The notes beneath the pieces were generated by a model that saw nothing but the letters and a program-made list of their open reading frames with translations, was not told where the DNA came from and did no database searches. Of a stretch of DNA of 33,108 bases, positions 17,272-25,210 are shown one piece after another. Position numbers and translations under genes: made by a program. Each line of letters begins with the position of its first letter. The first letter of the stretch is position 1. Source of the stretch: SAR324 cluster bacterium. GTDB taxonomy: Bacteria > SAR324 > NAC60-12. The DNA is taken from positions 1 through 33,108 of the forward strand of contig JANQHV010000079.1 in the NCBI GenBank assembly GCA_028282505.1, written 5' to 3'.

Positions 17272-18800
17272 GATACCGCAACTCCTGTCATCATTAATCC
17301 AATTTGCTCGATATTGGCTTCTTCTTTGGGCATGTGTCCTACCATTTTCCCATCACAGATGACATAAATATGATCACTCATGAGGAAAAGCTCGTCCAAG
17401 TCTTCTGTAATCAGTAAGACAGCCAATCCTTCTGATTTGGCCTGCAAAATTACCTTTTGAATGAATGCAGTGGCATGGACATCCAGCCCACGAATGGGTT
17501 GAGAGGCAATTAAAAATTTGAGTGCTCGTGAACTTTCACGTGCTAAAATGGTTTTTTGAATATTTCCTCCTGATAAGACACCTGCTTGTATCTTTTCAGA
17601 TGCCGCTCGAATGTCAAATTCCTGCATTTTGATACGAGCGTACTGGTTCATTTTGTTGATATTCAAAAATTGTTGACCATAAAATTGAGGATTTTTATGA
17701 TCACGCAGTAAAAAGTTATGAGAGATGGAAAGGCTGCCAGCAATACCATATCTTTTTCGATCTTCTGGAATGTACCCCAATCCCCGTGCAATCATATCAG
17801 ACACTGTAGGCGCCTTGAGCTTTTCCCCCCAGTAGGTATAAGTGCCACTTACCATTGGACGTATACCACTCAAAACTTCTGCCAACTGTGCCTGTCCATT
17901 GCCTGAAACACCTGCCAAACCAACAATTTGGCCTGCTCGAACCTCTAAATCGACCTCACTCAATACCTGATATCCACGATCATCATTGGCACAAATTTTT
18001 TCCACTTGAAGGACAACTTCTTGCGTTCGATGAACAATAGGGGAGGAGACCAGTAATTCCTTAATCTCTTCATTGCCCATCATGATTTTGGCCAACTCTT
18101 GCGCATCCGTTTTTTCTTTTACAAATGTTCCCAATACTTTTCCCCGACCCAGAACCGTGATCCTGTCTGACAATGACATCACTTCCTTCATTTTATGGGA
18201 AATGAAAATGATGGAATGATCCTTTTGAATCATGTTTTCGATAATTTGATAAAGGGCTTCCGATTCCTGGGGAGTCAAAACAGCTGTCGGTTCATCTAAG
18301 ATTAAGATTTTTGCCCCTCTATACAACACTTTCAAAATTTCGACACGCTGTTGTTCACCCACAGACAATTCCTGTATCTTTTTCTGGGGATCAACTGTCA
18401 ATCCGTATTTTTCCCCAAGCCTCCGAATTTCTTCATTGACACGACGAAAATCCAGTTTGAATCGCTGAGGGGTTCCCAAGATGATATTTTCAGTCACCGT
18501 ATGGTTGCGAATGAGCATGAAATGCTGGTGCACCATACCAATTCCATGTTTAATGGATTGTCGTGGATTGGTGAAATGAACTTTTTTACCAAAAACTAAA
18601 ATTTCTCCTTGTTCGGGTGGGTACAACCCTGCAATGACATTCATTAAGGTCGATTTACCAGCTCCATTTTCTCCAAGAATCGTATGAATTTCTCCCTGCT
18701 TGAGCGTAAAGTCAACATGATCGTTGGCAATAATGCCAGGGAATGCTTTGGTAATTCCACGAAGTTCCAGAACAAAAGGCTGGTGGGGGGGAGTCTGCAT
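17268..18800 (-). CDS. Nucleoside ABC transporter ATPase with two fused nucleotide-binding domains
   Basis: A 510-residue double ATPase of the YufO/RbsA-like type. The first domain (about 10-240) has Walker A GENGAGKST (43-51), signature LSVGEQQRVE and Walker B ILILDEPTAV. The second (about 265-500) has a degenerate Walker A (GVSGNGQ) and signature LSGGNIQK, and its Walker B region reads FLIASQPIRGLDV. This degeneration is normal for the family, so it is not a sign of decay. It powers the two downstream permeases. It follows xdhC by only 7 bases, tying nucleoside uptake to purine oxidation in one transcription unit. The exact substrate (purine nucleoside or base) is inferred from family and neighbours. 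Confidence 0.92.
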   Translation of the reverse strand: MQTPPHQPFVLELRGITKAFPGIIANDHVDFTLKQGEIHTILGENGAGKSTLMNVIAGLYPPEQGEILVFGKKVHFTNPRQSIKHGIGMVHQHFMLIRNHTVTENIILGTPQRFKLDFRRVNEEIRRLGEKYGLTVDPQKKIQELSVGEQQRVEILKVLYRGAKILILDEPTAVLTPQESEALYQIIENMIQKDHSIIFISHKMKEVMSLSDRITVLGRGKVLGTFVKEKTDAQELAKIMMGNEEIKELLVSSPIVHRTQEVVLQVEKICANDDRGYQVLSEVDLEVRAGQIVGLAGVSGNGQAQLAEVLSGIRPMVSGTYTYWGEKLKAPTVSDMIARGLGYIPEDRKRYGIAGSLSISHNFLLRDHKNPQFYGQQFLNINKMNQYARIKMQEFDIRAASEKIQAGVLSGGNIQKTILARESSRALKFLIASQPIRGLDVHATAFIQKVILQAKSEGLAVLLITEDLDELFLMSDHIYVICDGKMVGHMPKEEANIEQIGLMMTGVAVS

Positions 18801-18807
18801 AAAATAT

Positions 18808-19608
18808 CTATTTTTCTAAAGGAGGGCTGCTAAAAAATTGATCTCGCACTTCCAGTAGTTGTGCGGCAATGCTGATGGCAATTTCTTGAGGATGATTGGT
18901 TCCAATCGGTAAACCCAGGGGACAGATAAAATCATTATACTTTTCTGGCGGCAATCCATTCGTTTTCAGATCTTTTCTCAGGGCAGCAGCCTTTTTGTCG
19001 CTGCCAATCACTCCCAGATATGGTTGTTTGCCACGTTCCAAAAATTTTTGCAAAATAATTGCGTCGGTTTGATGACTTTTTGTTATCAGCAACACAAACG
19101 CTTCTTTTGAAATGGCATCAATGGCTTCTACAAAATTTTCTGTTTGGATTAGTTTCAATTTAGGAGAGGTGGGAAGCTTGTTCAGCCATTCCTCCCTGGA
19201 ATCCAGGCAAGTGATCTGACAGTCCAGCTGGAGCAGCAAGGGAATGACCACATTTGCCAAGTGGCCTGCCCCAAAAACTGTAATTTCCCACACATGGGAA
19301 TTGAATACTTCAAAATAAAGCTTTATTCCACCACCACAGGCCATTCCCGTTTCCTGGTGAAGGTTCCATTCCACAAATCGAAAACGTTGAGATGGGTTCT
19401 TGTCCAGTAACATGGACTGCGCTACTTCAATGGCTTGCTTTTCAGAAATTCCTCCTCCAATAGTTCCTGAGTACAACCCATCCTCCGTCACCAACATTTT
19501 GCTGCCTTGACTTTGTGGAGTGCTCCCACTCGTCTCCACTAAAACGACCAATACGACAGGGATACGATTTTGAGACAATTCATTCAATTTTTGCAAAAAT
19601 GTATCCAT
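18808..19608 (-). CDS. xdhC: Xanthine dehydrogenase accessory protein XdhC
   Basis: A 266-residue protein of the XdhC/CoxI family, which binds molybdenum cofactor, promotes its sulfuration and delivers it to the xanthine dehydrogenase large subunit. The N-terminal domain has VVLVETSGSTPQSQGSKMLV and GTIGGGISE; after MACGGGIKLYFEV comes a Rossmann-like domain (ITVFGAGHLANVVIPLL) and the C-terminal LGVIGSDKKAAALRKDL and CPLGLPIGTNHPQEIAISIAAQLL. These are all standard family landmarks. It follows xdhB by 8 bases. The protein acts in the cytoplasm and is not part of the final enzyme. Confidence 0.92.
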   Translation of the reverse strand: MDTFLQKLNELSQNRIPVVLVVLVETSGSTPQSQGSKMLVTEDGLYSGTIGGGISEKQAIEVAQSMLLDKNPSQRFRFVEWNLHQETGMACGGGIKLYFEVFNSHVWEITVFGAGHLANVVIPLLLQLDCQITCLDSREEWLNKLPTSPKLKLIQTENFVEAIDAISKEAFVLLITKSHQTDAIILQKFLERGKQPYLGVIGSDKKAAALRKDLKTNGLPPEKYNDFICPLGLPIGTNHPQEIAISIAAQLLEVRDQFFSSPPLEK

Positions 19609-19616
19609 GATTTGCT

Positions 19617-22022
19617 TTATGCCACCTTGGTGACTTCTCCTGCTTCTTCAGTATTTGCAAATGCAGCAACTAATGGAATTTCCAATTCTGTTGATGTCAC
19701 ATCAGGTTGTGATTTGCTGGTGTACTGCGTAATTCGCCTTAAAATTTCTTCATTGGTTGCAGGAATCCTCAATTTTGGTATCTGGTCTTTGGCAAGATAA
19801 GAAAGAGCATTTTTCACAGCAGCCCATACGGATAAAGAGAGCATGAAAGGAGGCTCCCCAACGGCTTTACTGCGCCTGATATTGATGGTATGGTAAGGAT
19901 TTTTCATGGTGTTGACATAAAATTCTTTGGGGAGATCCTGTATATTAGGAATTTTATAAGTTGTTGGTGAATGCGAAAGCAACGCGCCATCCTCCTGATA
20001 CCGAAGTTCCTCATTGGTCAACCAGCCGATTCCCTGAATAATGCCACCCTCAATTTGCCCACGGTCGATGCCAGGGTTGATGGATTCTCCAATATCCATT
20101 AATAAATCAAGACGCTCTATCGTCAAGTTGCCTGTGAAACGATCAATCAGCACTTCAGCGACAGAACAACCTGTTGTATAATAGAAGAAAGGATTGCCTT
20201 TCCCCGTTTCCCGATTAAAATCCACTCCCGGCGTTTTATAGAAACCACGTGCACCAAGACTGATGCGTTCTTGAAAGGCTTGAACAACCAATTCTTTAAA
20301 TTTTACTTTTTCTTCAGGACGCCTTTCGTCGAAAACATGACCTGCTTCAAATTTGATATATTCTGCTCCAGGAGCAATTCCTTCTTCTGAAGAAGCCAAA
20401 CGACGGCTGGCCAGTTCAATCAAACCTGTTTTGATTTTTTGACAGGCATCGATTGCAGCAAGCCCGTTTAAATCAGTTCCTGCTGAAGCGGCGGTGGGAG
20501 GAGTATTGTTATTTTTCTCAGTTGAGGTGGGCATTAACTTCACATGATGATAATCAATACCAAACTCATCTGCAACAAGCTGGCGAATTTTGGTATTCAA
20601 CCCTTGCCCCATTTCTGTTCCACCAGTCGACACCTGCACTGTACCATCTTTATAGACATTGACCAATGCATTGCCCTGATTTAAAAATTTTGTGGTAAAG
20701 GAAATACCAAATTTAACCGGAGTCATAGCGATTCCCTTGAGTTGGGTACCAGCTTGTTCGTTGAAACGCTTTACAGCAGCATATCGTTGTTTATACTCAG
20801 AGGTCGCGGCTAGTTTCTCAAAAATTTCTGGTAAAATCGTGTGTTTTACAATTTGACCATAAGGAGTGATATTATTTGTTTTCACTCCATAACAGTTCAA
20901 AGTACGAATGTCATAAGCATCCATTTTTAGATAAATGGCGATTTCTTCTATTATGTTTTCGATAACCGCCATGCTTTGAGGACCACCAAATCCACGAAAA
21001 GCTGTATTGGGAGGAAGATTGGTCTTACAAACTCTCCCATTGATTTCAACATGGGGAATATAGTAAGCATTTTCTGCATGGAGCATGGAACGCTCCATGA
21101 TTGCTGTCGACAAATCAGCAAAAGCGCCACCGTTGGAATAGAAATCCACCTGCAATCCCTCGATTTGTCCTTGCCGGGTAAATGCCACTTTATAGTGAGT
21201 CTGATAAGGATGACGTTTCCCTGTAATTTTCATGTCATCATCTTTGGTGTAGACAACTCGAGCCGGGCGTCTGGTGTAAAAGGCAACCAATGCTGCCATC
21301 ATTGCCGGAATAGCAGCCTGGGTTTCTTTTCCCCCAAATGCCCCTCCCATTCGTCTACAAACACTCACCACTTCGTGTTGTCCGACACCCAGCAATTCGG
21401 CAACAACTTGCTGTGTCTCTGTTGGATTTTGTGTTGAAGAGATAATCGTCAGTTCATTATGTTCCCCTGGATAAGCAATAGCTGCTTGAGATTCCAAATA
21501 AAAATGGTCTTGTCCGTTGCTATAAAACGTATCTTCCAGGACACATTCTGTTTCGTTGAATGCTGTCTGAACATCTCCTCGTTTGATTTGCCGTTTTTCT
21601 CCCAAAAATTGTTGTTTGGCACATGCCTGTTCAATAGAAAACACAGGTTCATATTCTTCCATCTGGACATGAACGAGCTTTTTTGCCTGTTTTGCAGCCT
21701 GCCAATTTTCGGCAGCAATGATCACAATGGGTTGTCCCAAATATTCACAAATGTCTTCTGCCAAAAAATACTCATCCACCAGAATGGGGCCAAACAGATT
21801 ATGTCCTGGAATATCCTGATACGTATAAAGGTCAACAATCCCTTCAATCTTCCTAGCCTTCCCTAAATCAATTGACTGGATTTTACCATGAGCAACGGGG
21901 CTACCCACAACATCAACAACTAGTTCATTGTTGGCAAATGGGATATCATCAATATACAGTGCCTCTCCAGTCACATGTCCTACCGCAGAGTCGTGTGGTA
22001 TCTTTTTTCCAATGGTTCCCAT
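19617..22022 (-). CDS. xdhB: Xanthine dehydrogenase molybdenum-binding subunit
   Basis: The large subunit (about 801 residues) holding the molybdopterin site where hypoxanthine and xanthine are hydroxylated to uric acid. Landmarks are GGAFGGKETQ (Mo-pocket glutamate), AFRGFGGPQ (substrate-binding arginine), GGTEMGQGLNTK, EGGIIQGIGW and VGEPPFMLSLSVW (catalytic glutamate). The residues that distinguish purine dehydrogenases from aldehyde oxidases, E in GGKETQ and R in FRGFGG, are both present, which supports a true xanthine dehydrogenase. I start at the ATG at 22022, eight bases after AAGGAG; the ATG at 22028 is too close to it. It pairs with the upstream iron-sulfur/FAD subunit. Confidence 0.94.
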   Translation of the reverse strand: MGTIGKKIPHDSAVGHVTGEALYIDDIPFANNELVVDVVGSPVAHGKIQSIDLGKARKIEGIVDLYTYQDIPGHNLFGPILVDEYFLAEDICEYLGQPIVIIAAENWQAAKQAKKLVHVQMEEYEPVFSIEQACAKQQFLGEKRQIKRGDVQTAFNETECVLEDTFYSNGQDHFYLESQAAIAYPGEHNELTIISSTQNPTETQQVVAELLGVGQHEVVSVCRRMGGAFGGKETQAAIPAMMAALVAFYTRRPARVVYTKDDDMKITGKRHPYQTHYKVAFTRQGQIEGLQVDFYSNGGAFADLSTAIMERSMLHAENAYYIPHVEINGRVCKTNLPPNTAFRGFGGPQSMAVIENIIEEIAIYLKMDAYDIRTLNCYGVKTNNITPYGQIVKHTILPEIFEKLAATSEYKQRYAAVKRFNEQAGTQLKGIAMTPVKFGISFTTKFLNQGNALVNVYKDGTVQVSTGGTEMGQGLNTKIRQLVADEFGIDYHHVKLMPTSTEKNNNTPPTAASAGTDLNGLAAIDACQKIKTGLIELASRRLASSEEGIAPGAEYIKFEAGHVFDERRPEEKVKFKELVVQAFQERISLGARGFYKTPGVDFNRETGKGNPFFYYTTGCSVAEVLIDRFTGNLTIERLDLLMDIGESINPGIDRGQIEGGIIQGIGWLTNEELRYQEDGALLSHSPTTYKIPNIQDLPKEFYVNTMKNPYHTINIRRSKAVGEPPFMLSLSVWAAVKNALSYLAKDQIPKLRIPATNEEILRRITQYTSKSQPDVTSTELEIPLVAAFANTEEAGEVTKVA

Positions 22023-22050
22023 AATCATTTCTCCTTGCTTACAAAGAAGT

Positions 22051-22075
22051 CACTAAGATCACTAAGAGACACTAA
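22051..22075. repeat. CACTAAGA-type short tandem repeat at the xdhA 3' end
   Basis: CACTAAGATCACTAAGAGACACTAA contains three imperfect CACTAAGA units and overlaps the last codons and stop of xdhA, in the short gap before xdhB. It is similar in style to the CACAGAG repeats elsewhere in the window but different in sequence. It may have extended the reading frame of xdhA by a few residues (NISVS). Confidence 0.45.
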
Positions 22076-23519
22076 TATTCTCTTCAAGAACATCATGATA
22101 AAATTGCAGCAACATATTTTCTGATAACTGCCAACGATACTCAGCCGAAGCACGCACGTCAGAAATGGGTGTTATCTCGCCACGTGCCAATCGCCCTGCT
22201 TTCTGAAAATTTTCCAGGCAGAACTGTTTGTCTCTCAAGAAATTTTCTGTCTCAGGCAACCTCAATACAACCGGTCCCACCCCTCCATAGGCAATCCGGA
22301 TATCTTGAATCATCCCATCCATTTCCTGTAATAACATTCCTGCCGTGAACATGGCAATATCCAAATCTTTTCGTTTGGACACTTTATAGAGCTTCATTTT
22401 CTGTCTGGGTTGCAAAGGAGATAAACGGATTTCTGTGATGAATTCTTCCTGCGTCATTTCTGTCTTTTTATAATCATGATAAAAATCATTGACATTGACC
22501 CACCTTTTTCCATCAACTGAGCTCAATTCAACTTCTGCATTCATGACAAAAAGAAAGGGCAACGCATCAGCAACAGGAGAAGCATTGGCAATATTACCTG
22601 CAATCGTGCCTACATTTCTGATCTGTGGAGAGCCAAACACCATGAGGATTTTATACAATTCTGGAAAAGCTTCTTTACAAAAATTTTCCAACTCAGTCCA
22701 GCAGACTTTTGGGCCAATCCTGATAAATCCATCCTGCGATTTGATGAAATCTAAATCGGGTAGATTGGATAAACTGATAATGGTGTCAGGTCGAACTTTT
22801 CCTTTGTTCATTTGAACGGAGATATCAGTGCCCCCCGCAACAAAGACGGCATTGGGATGTTGTTTTTTGCAATCCAGTAGCTCTTGCAATGTGGCAGGAT
22901 TGAAATATTTTTTTATAGTGGATTGGTTTGCGATGATTTCTTGATATTCGACCGCAATCGAATTGGTCGAATATTGCTCAAAATCACGGAGCATTGCTTC
23001 ATCGGAAAAACACTCCGCCATCAGGGGAACCGTTTCTGGAGTGATGGCAAGTACAGCTTGAATAATAGGTTGGTAGCCAGTGCATCGACATAAATTGCCT
23101 GTTAAGCCGTCTCGGATATCCTGCTCAGACAAAACTTTTTTTTTCTCAAATATGCCTGCTATGGCGACAACAAACCCCGGTGTGCAATACCCGCATTGAG
23201 AACCAAAATGATCGATCATGGACTGCTGAACGGGGTGTAAAGTGCCATTCGTTTTAAGCCCCTCTACGGTGACAACATGCTGGCAATCCAGTTGATAGAC
23301 ATATTGAATGCAGGTATTGAATACCTCATAAGTGAGTTTGTTCTCTTTGACGCTCCCCAGCAAAGCGGTACATGCCCCACAATCTCCTTCGGCACAAACA
23401 ACTTTGGTTCCTGTTAACCCTTGTTCGTACCTTAAGAAATCAGACAATGGTTGAAAAATCTGCTCTCCTGCAACCTGATACCGTTTTCCATTAATATACA
23501 ATAAAATGTAATCTCTCAT
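22062..23519 (-). CDS. xdhA: Xanthine dehydrogenase iron-sulfur/FAD subunit
   Basis: The small subunit, 485 residues, carrying electrons from the molybdenum site to NAD+. The N-terminal plant-type [2Fe-2S] domain has C42, C47, C50 and C70. The second [2Fe-2S] domain has CGYC (109-112) and CRC (144-146). The FAD domain starts about residue 200 with VAGGTDISV and GTIAGNIANASPVADALP. All eight cluster cysteines are present. The ORF track starts at 23552, but that N-terminus overlaps hypB and adds 11 residues without family support; the ATG at 23519 gives the normal MRDYILLYINGK start seven bases after the hypB stop. The short gap argues for translational coupling to the hydrogenase maturation genes. 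Confidence 0.93.
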   Translation of the reverse strand: MRDYILLYINGKRYQVAGEQIFQPLSDFLRYEQGLTGTKVVCAEGDCGACTALLGSVKENKLTYEVFNTCIQYVYQLDCQHVVTVEGLKTNGTLHPVQQSMIDHFGSQCGYCTPGFVVAIAGIFEKKKVLSEQDIRDGLTGNLCRCTGYQPIIQAVLAITPETVPLMAECFSDEAMLRDFEQYSTNSIAVEYQEIIANQSTIKKYFNPATLQELLDCKKQHPNAVFVAGGTDISVQMNKGKVRPDTIISLSNLPDLDFIKSQDGFIRIGPKVCWTELENFCKEAFPELYKILMVFGSPQIRNVGTIAGNIANASPVADALPFLFVMNAEVELSSVDGKRWVNVNDFYHDYKKTEMTQEEFITEIRLSPLQPRQKMKLYKVSKRKDLDIAMFTAGMLLQEMDGMIQDIRIAYGGVGPVVLRLPETENFLRDKQFCLENFQKAGRLARGEITPISDVRASAEYRWQLSENMLLQFYHDVLEENISVS

Positions 23520-23526
23520 AACAGTT

Positions 23527-24312
23527 TTACAGAGTTTGCTGCAACCACTCATAAAAAGCAGGAAGCCCTTCTTTGGTTTTGGCAGAAACGGGAAAAATGG
23601 TGATTTCCGGATTGATCTGCTTTGCCCATTGGATGCATTGATCTAGATCGAAATCAAGATAAGGCATCAAATCAATTTTATTGATCAACAAGACCTGAGC
23701 AGTCAGCAACAGGTCTGGATATTTGAGTGGCTTGTCCTCGCCTTCTGTACAACTGATGATGGATAATTTCAGATGCTCTCCCAAATCATAAGCGGTGGGA
23801 CAAACCATGTTTCCCACATTTTCAATCACCAGTAAGCTGTTTTGCTGCAACGGAAGCTTGTGTAAAGCCTGATGGACCATTTCCGCATCCAAATGACAAG
23901 CAGCTCCTGTGTTGATTTGTACCGCCTCGGCACCAGCCTGACGGATGCGAGCGGCATCATTATCGGTTTGTTGATCCCCTTCAATGACCGCAATGGAAAG
24001 CTCGTGTCCCAAGTCTTCAACCATCCTCTCCAATAGGGCGGTTTTTCCAGAGCCAGGTGCACTGATCCAGTTCATGGAAAAGACATGATGCTGAGCAAAG
24101 TGTTCCCGGTTGTGTTGGGCTATCTGGTTGTTTTTTTGCAGAATGTTTTGCTTGATACTGATTTCTCTGCCAGTACCATCCGCCTCTTTCATATGGTGCA
24201 GATGATCATGTTGGTGAGAATGATCATGGGGATGAGCATGACTCATCACAGCCAAGGGTTTGCCATCAATTTTGGTTTGGTCGGCTTCCAAACATCCACA
24301 ATCCTGACACAT
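23527..24312 (-). CDS. hypB: Hydrogenase nickel-incorporation GTPase HypB
   Basis: A 261-residue GTPase that, with HypA, inserts nickel into the HupL precursor. The N-terminus has the high-affinity nickel motif MCQDCGC (C2, C5, C7). Residues 25-40 contain nine histidines alternating with other residues (HAHPHDHSHQHDHLHH), a likely nickel store. The G domain has SAPGSGKT (84-91), IEGDQQTDNDAARI, the metal-binding GAACHLD and the guanine-recognition NKID. Its ATG shares one base with the hypA stop. Downstream genes encode xanthine dehydrogenase, a molybdenum enzyme that needs no nickel, so the shared operon reflects joint regulation more than shared chemistry. Confidence 0.95.
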   Translation of the reverse strand: MCQDCGCLEADQTKIDGKPLAVMSHAHPHDHSHQHDHLHHMKEADGTGREISIKQNILQKNNQIAQHNREHFAQHHVFSMNWISAPGSGKTALLERMVEDLGHELSIAVIEGDQQTDNDAARIRQAGAEAVQINTGAACHLDAEMVHQALHKLPLQQNSLLVIENVGNMVCPTAYDLGEHLKLSIISCTEGEDKPLKYPDLLLTAQVLLINKIDLMPYLDFDLDQCIQWAKQINPEITIFPVSAKTKEGLPAFYEWLQQTL

Positions 24313-24653
24313 TAGTCCTCCACCTCAATACTTTTAATATTCAATTCCTGACCACTGATCAATTTTGCATAATTTCCACACTGATCACAAACTAAAAAAC
24401 CTTCTGACGCATGAAATCGTCGTTGACAGTGAGAGCATTCGCCCTCAAACGGGATCAGGTCAATTTCCAATTCAGCCCCTTCTGCCATAGTATCCTGGGT
24501 TGCCATGTCGAATACAAACTTCAGTGAATCCACAACCACTCCAGACCGTTCTCCTATCTGCAGATGGATCTTACTAACTTTTGCCGCTCCTGCCTTCTTG
24601 GCTTCTTGCTGACATGTATCCAGGATACTCATCATGATTGATAATTCATGCAC
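24312..24653 (-). CDS. hypA: Hydrogenase nickel-incorporation protein HypA
   Basis: A 113-residue nickel metallochaperone. It begins MHELSIM, in which the N-terminal Met/His/Glu bind nickel, and has a structural zinc site C73-x2-C76 with C89-x2-C92. It hands nickel to HypB and the hydrogenase large subunit. It is the first gene of the long minus-strand operon and is divergent from hupS across a 557-bp gap. Length and motifs are normal. Confidence 0.95.
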   Translation of the reverse strand: MHELSIMMSILDTCQQEAKKAGAAKVSKIHLQIGERSGVVVDSLKFVFDMATQDTMAEGAELEIDLIPFEGECSHCQRRFHASEGFLVCDQCGNYAKLISGQELNIKSIEVED

Positions 24654-24703
24654 CTTTATCTCTCAATAAGCCTAATCCAGCATAGCCAGAATCAATCAAT
24701 GTT

Positions 24704-24728
24704 TGCCACAGAGGCACAGAAACACAGA
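24704..24728. repeat. CACAGAG-type short repeat, copy near hypA
   Basis: TGCCACAGAGGCACAGAAACACAGAG-like sequence 50 bases upstream of the hypA start. It matches the two copies around the 14.9-15.2 kb insert in sequence style and start (GCCACAGAG). Such dispersed repeats imply a repeat family in this genome. Confidence 0.5.
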
Positions 24729-24956
24729 GAAAATTTTTTTTATCTAGATATCTAATATTCATTTCCAGAGTACTCCCAAAACAGAGAAATGTCCAGGAAG
24801 CGACTTTTCTTCAAGCTGGATTACAGGAATTTGAAGGCATAAAAAGTAAAAAAATCTTAAATTCTTCCAAAATGATTTTTTTCATTGATTCCTTCTCGAT
24901 TTTCGACTATACAGGGTAACTCATTATTGTAATCAGGAGTAGTCTATCGTTTTTGG

Positions 24957-25078
24957 TTTGGATTTTTTAATATTCCAGGTCTTTAACCCTAATATAAAGT
25001 GTGGAGTTGTTGTATAGAATAAAGAAGTAAGAGAATTAGTTTGGGATTTTTTAAGATTTCACGGTCTTTAATCTTAAA
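24957..25078. promoter_or_regulatory. Pair of imperfect direct repeats upstream of hupS
   Basis: TTTGGATTTTTTAATATTCC..GGTCTTTAACCCTAA (24957-24993) and TTTGGGATTTTTTAAGATTT..GGTCTTTAATCTTAA (25040-25078) are clearly related, about 83 bases apart. The second copy contains an inverted repeat TTAAGATT/AATCTTAA with an 11-base spacer. Two phased copies upstream of a regulated operon suggest binding sites for a transcription regulator, but a duplicated fragment with no function is possible. Confidence 0.45.
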
Positions 25079-25210
25079 TTATAAAAAATACAATTAGTAA
25101 AATACAAGAAAGTGGCGAAAACAGTATCAGCCAATAAGCATTGATAAAAAACAGTAAGAGATAGAAGCTCTCATGCTGAAGCTGAAAACTTCTTTAGAGG
25201 AGAGGAAGGT

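Larger units (their letters stand above)
24654..25210. other. Divergent hypA/hupS control region
   Basis: This 557-bp AT-rich gap separates two hydrogenase-related units read in opposite directions and should hold both promoters. It contains a CACAGAG-type repeat at about 24704-24728 and two imperfect direct repeats at 24957-24993 and 25040-25078. I searched by eye for a sigma-54 TGGC-N8-TTGC element, as many hup promoters have, and did not find a convincing one. There is no ORF to call. Confidence 0.55.

Noticed and set aside
17268-18800. Second nucleotide-binding domain looks broken (GVSGNGQ)
   Set aside because: This degenerate Walker A is normal in fused ATPases of this importer family, so it is not evidence of a pseudogene.
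20976-21437. 153-aa plus-strand ORF opposite xdhB
   Set aside because: Runs antisense across the GGAFGGKE and FRGFGG coding region of xdhB; no independent support.
23520-23552. Longer xdhA start at 23552
   Set aside because: It overlaps the end of hypB and adds residues before the normal family N-terminus.
24654-25210. Sigma-54 promoter for hupS
   Set aside because: Candidates such as GTGGCGAAAACAG near 25112 lack the -12 TTGC element at the right spacing.
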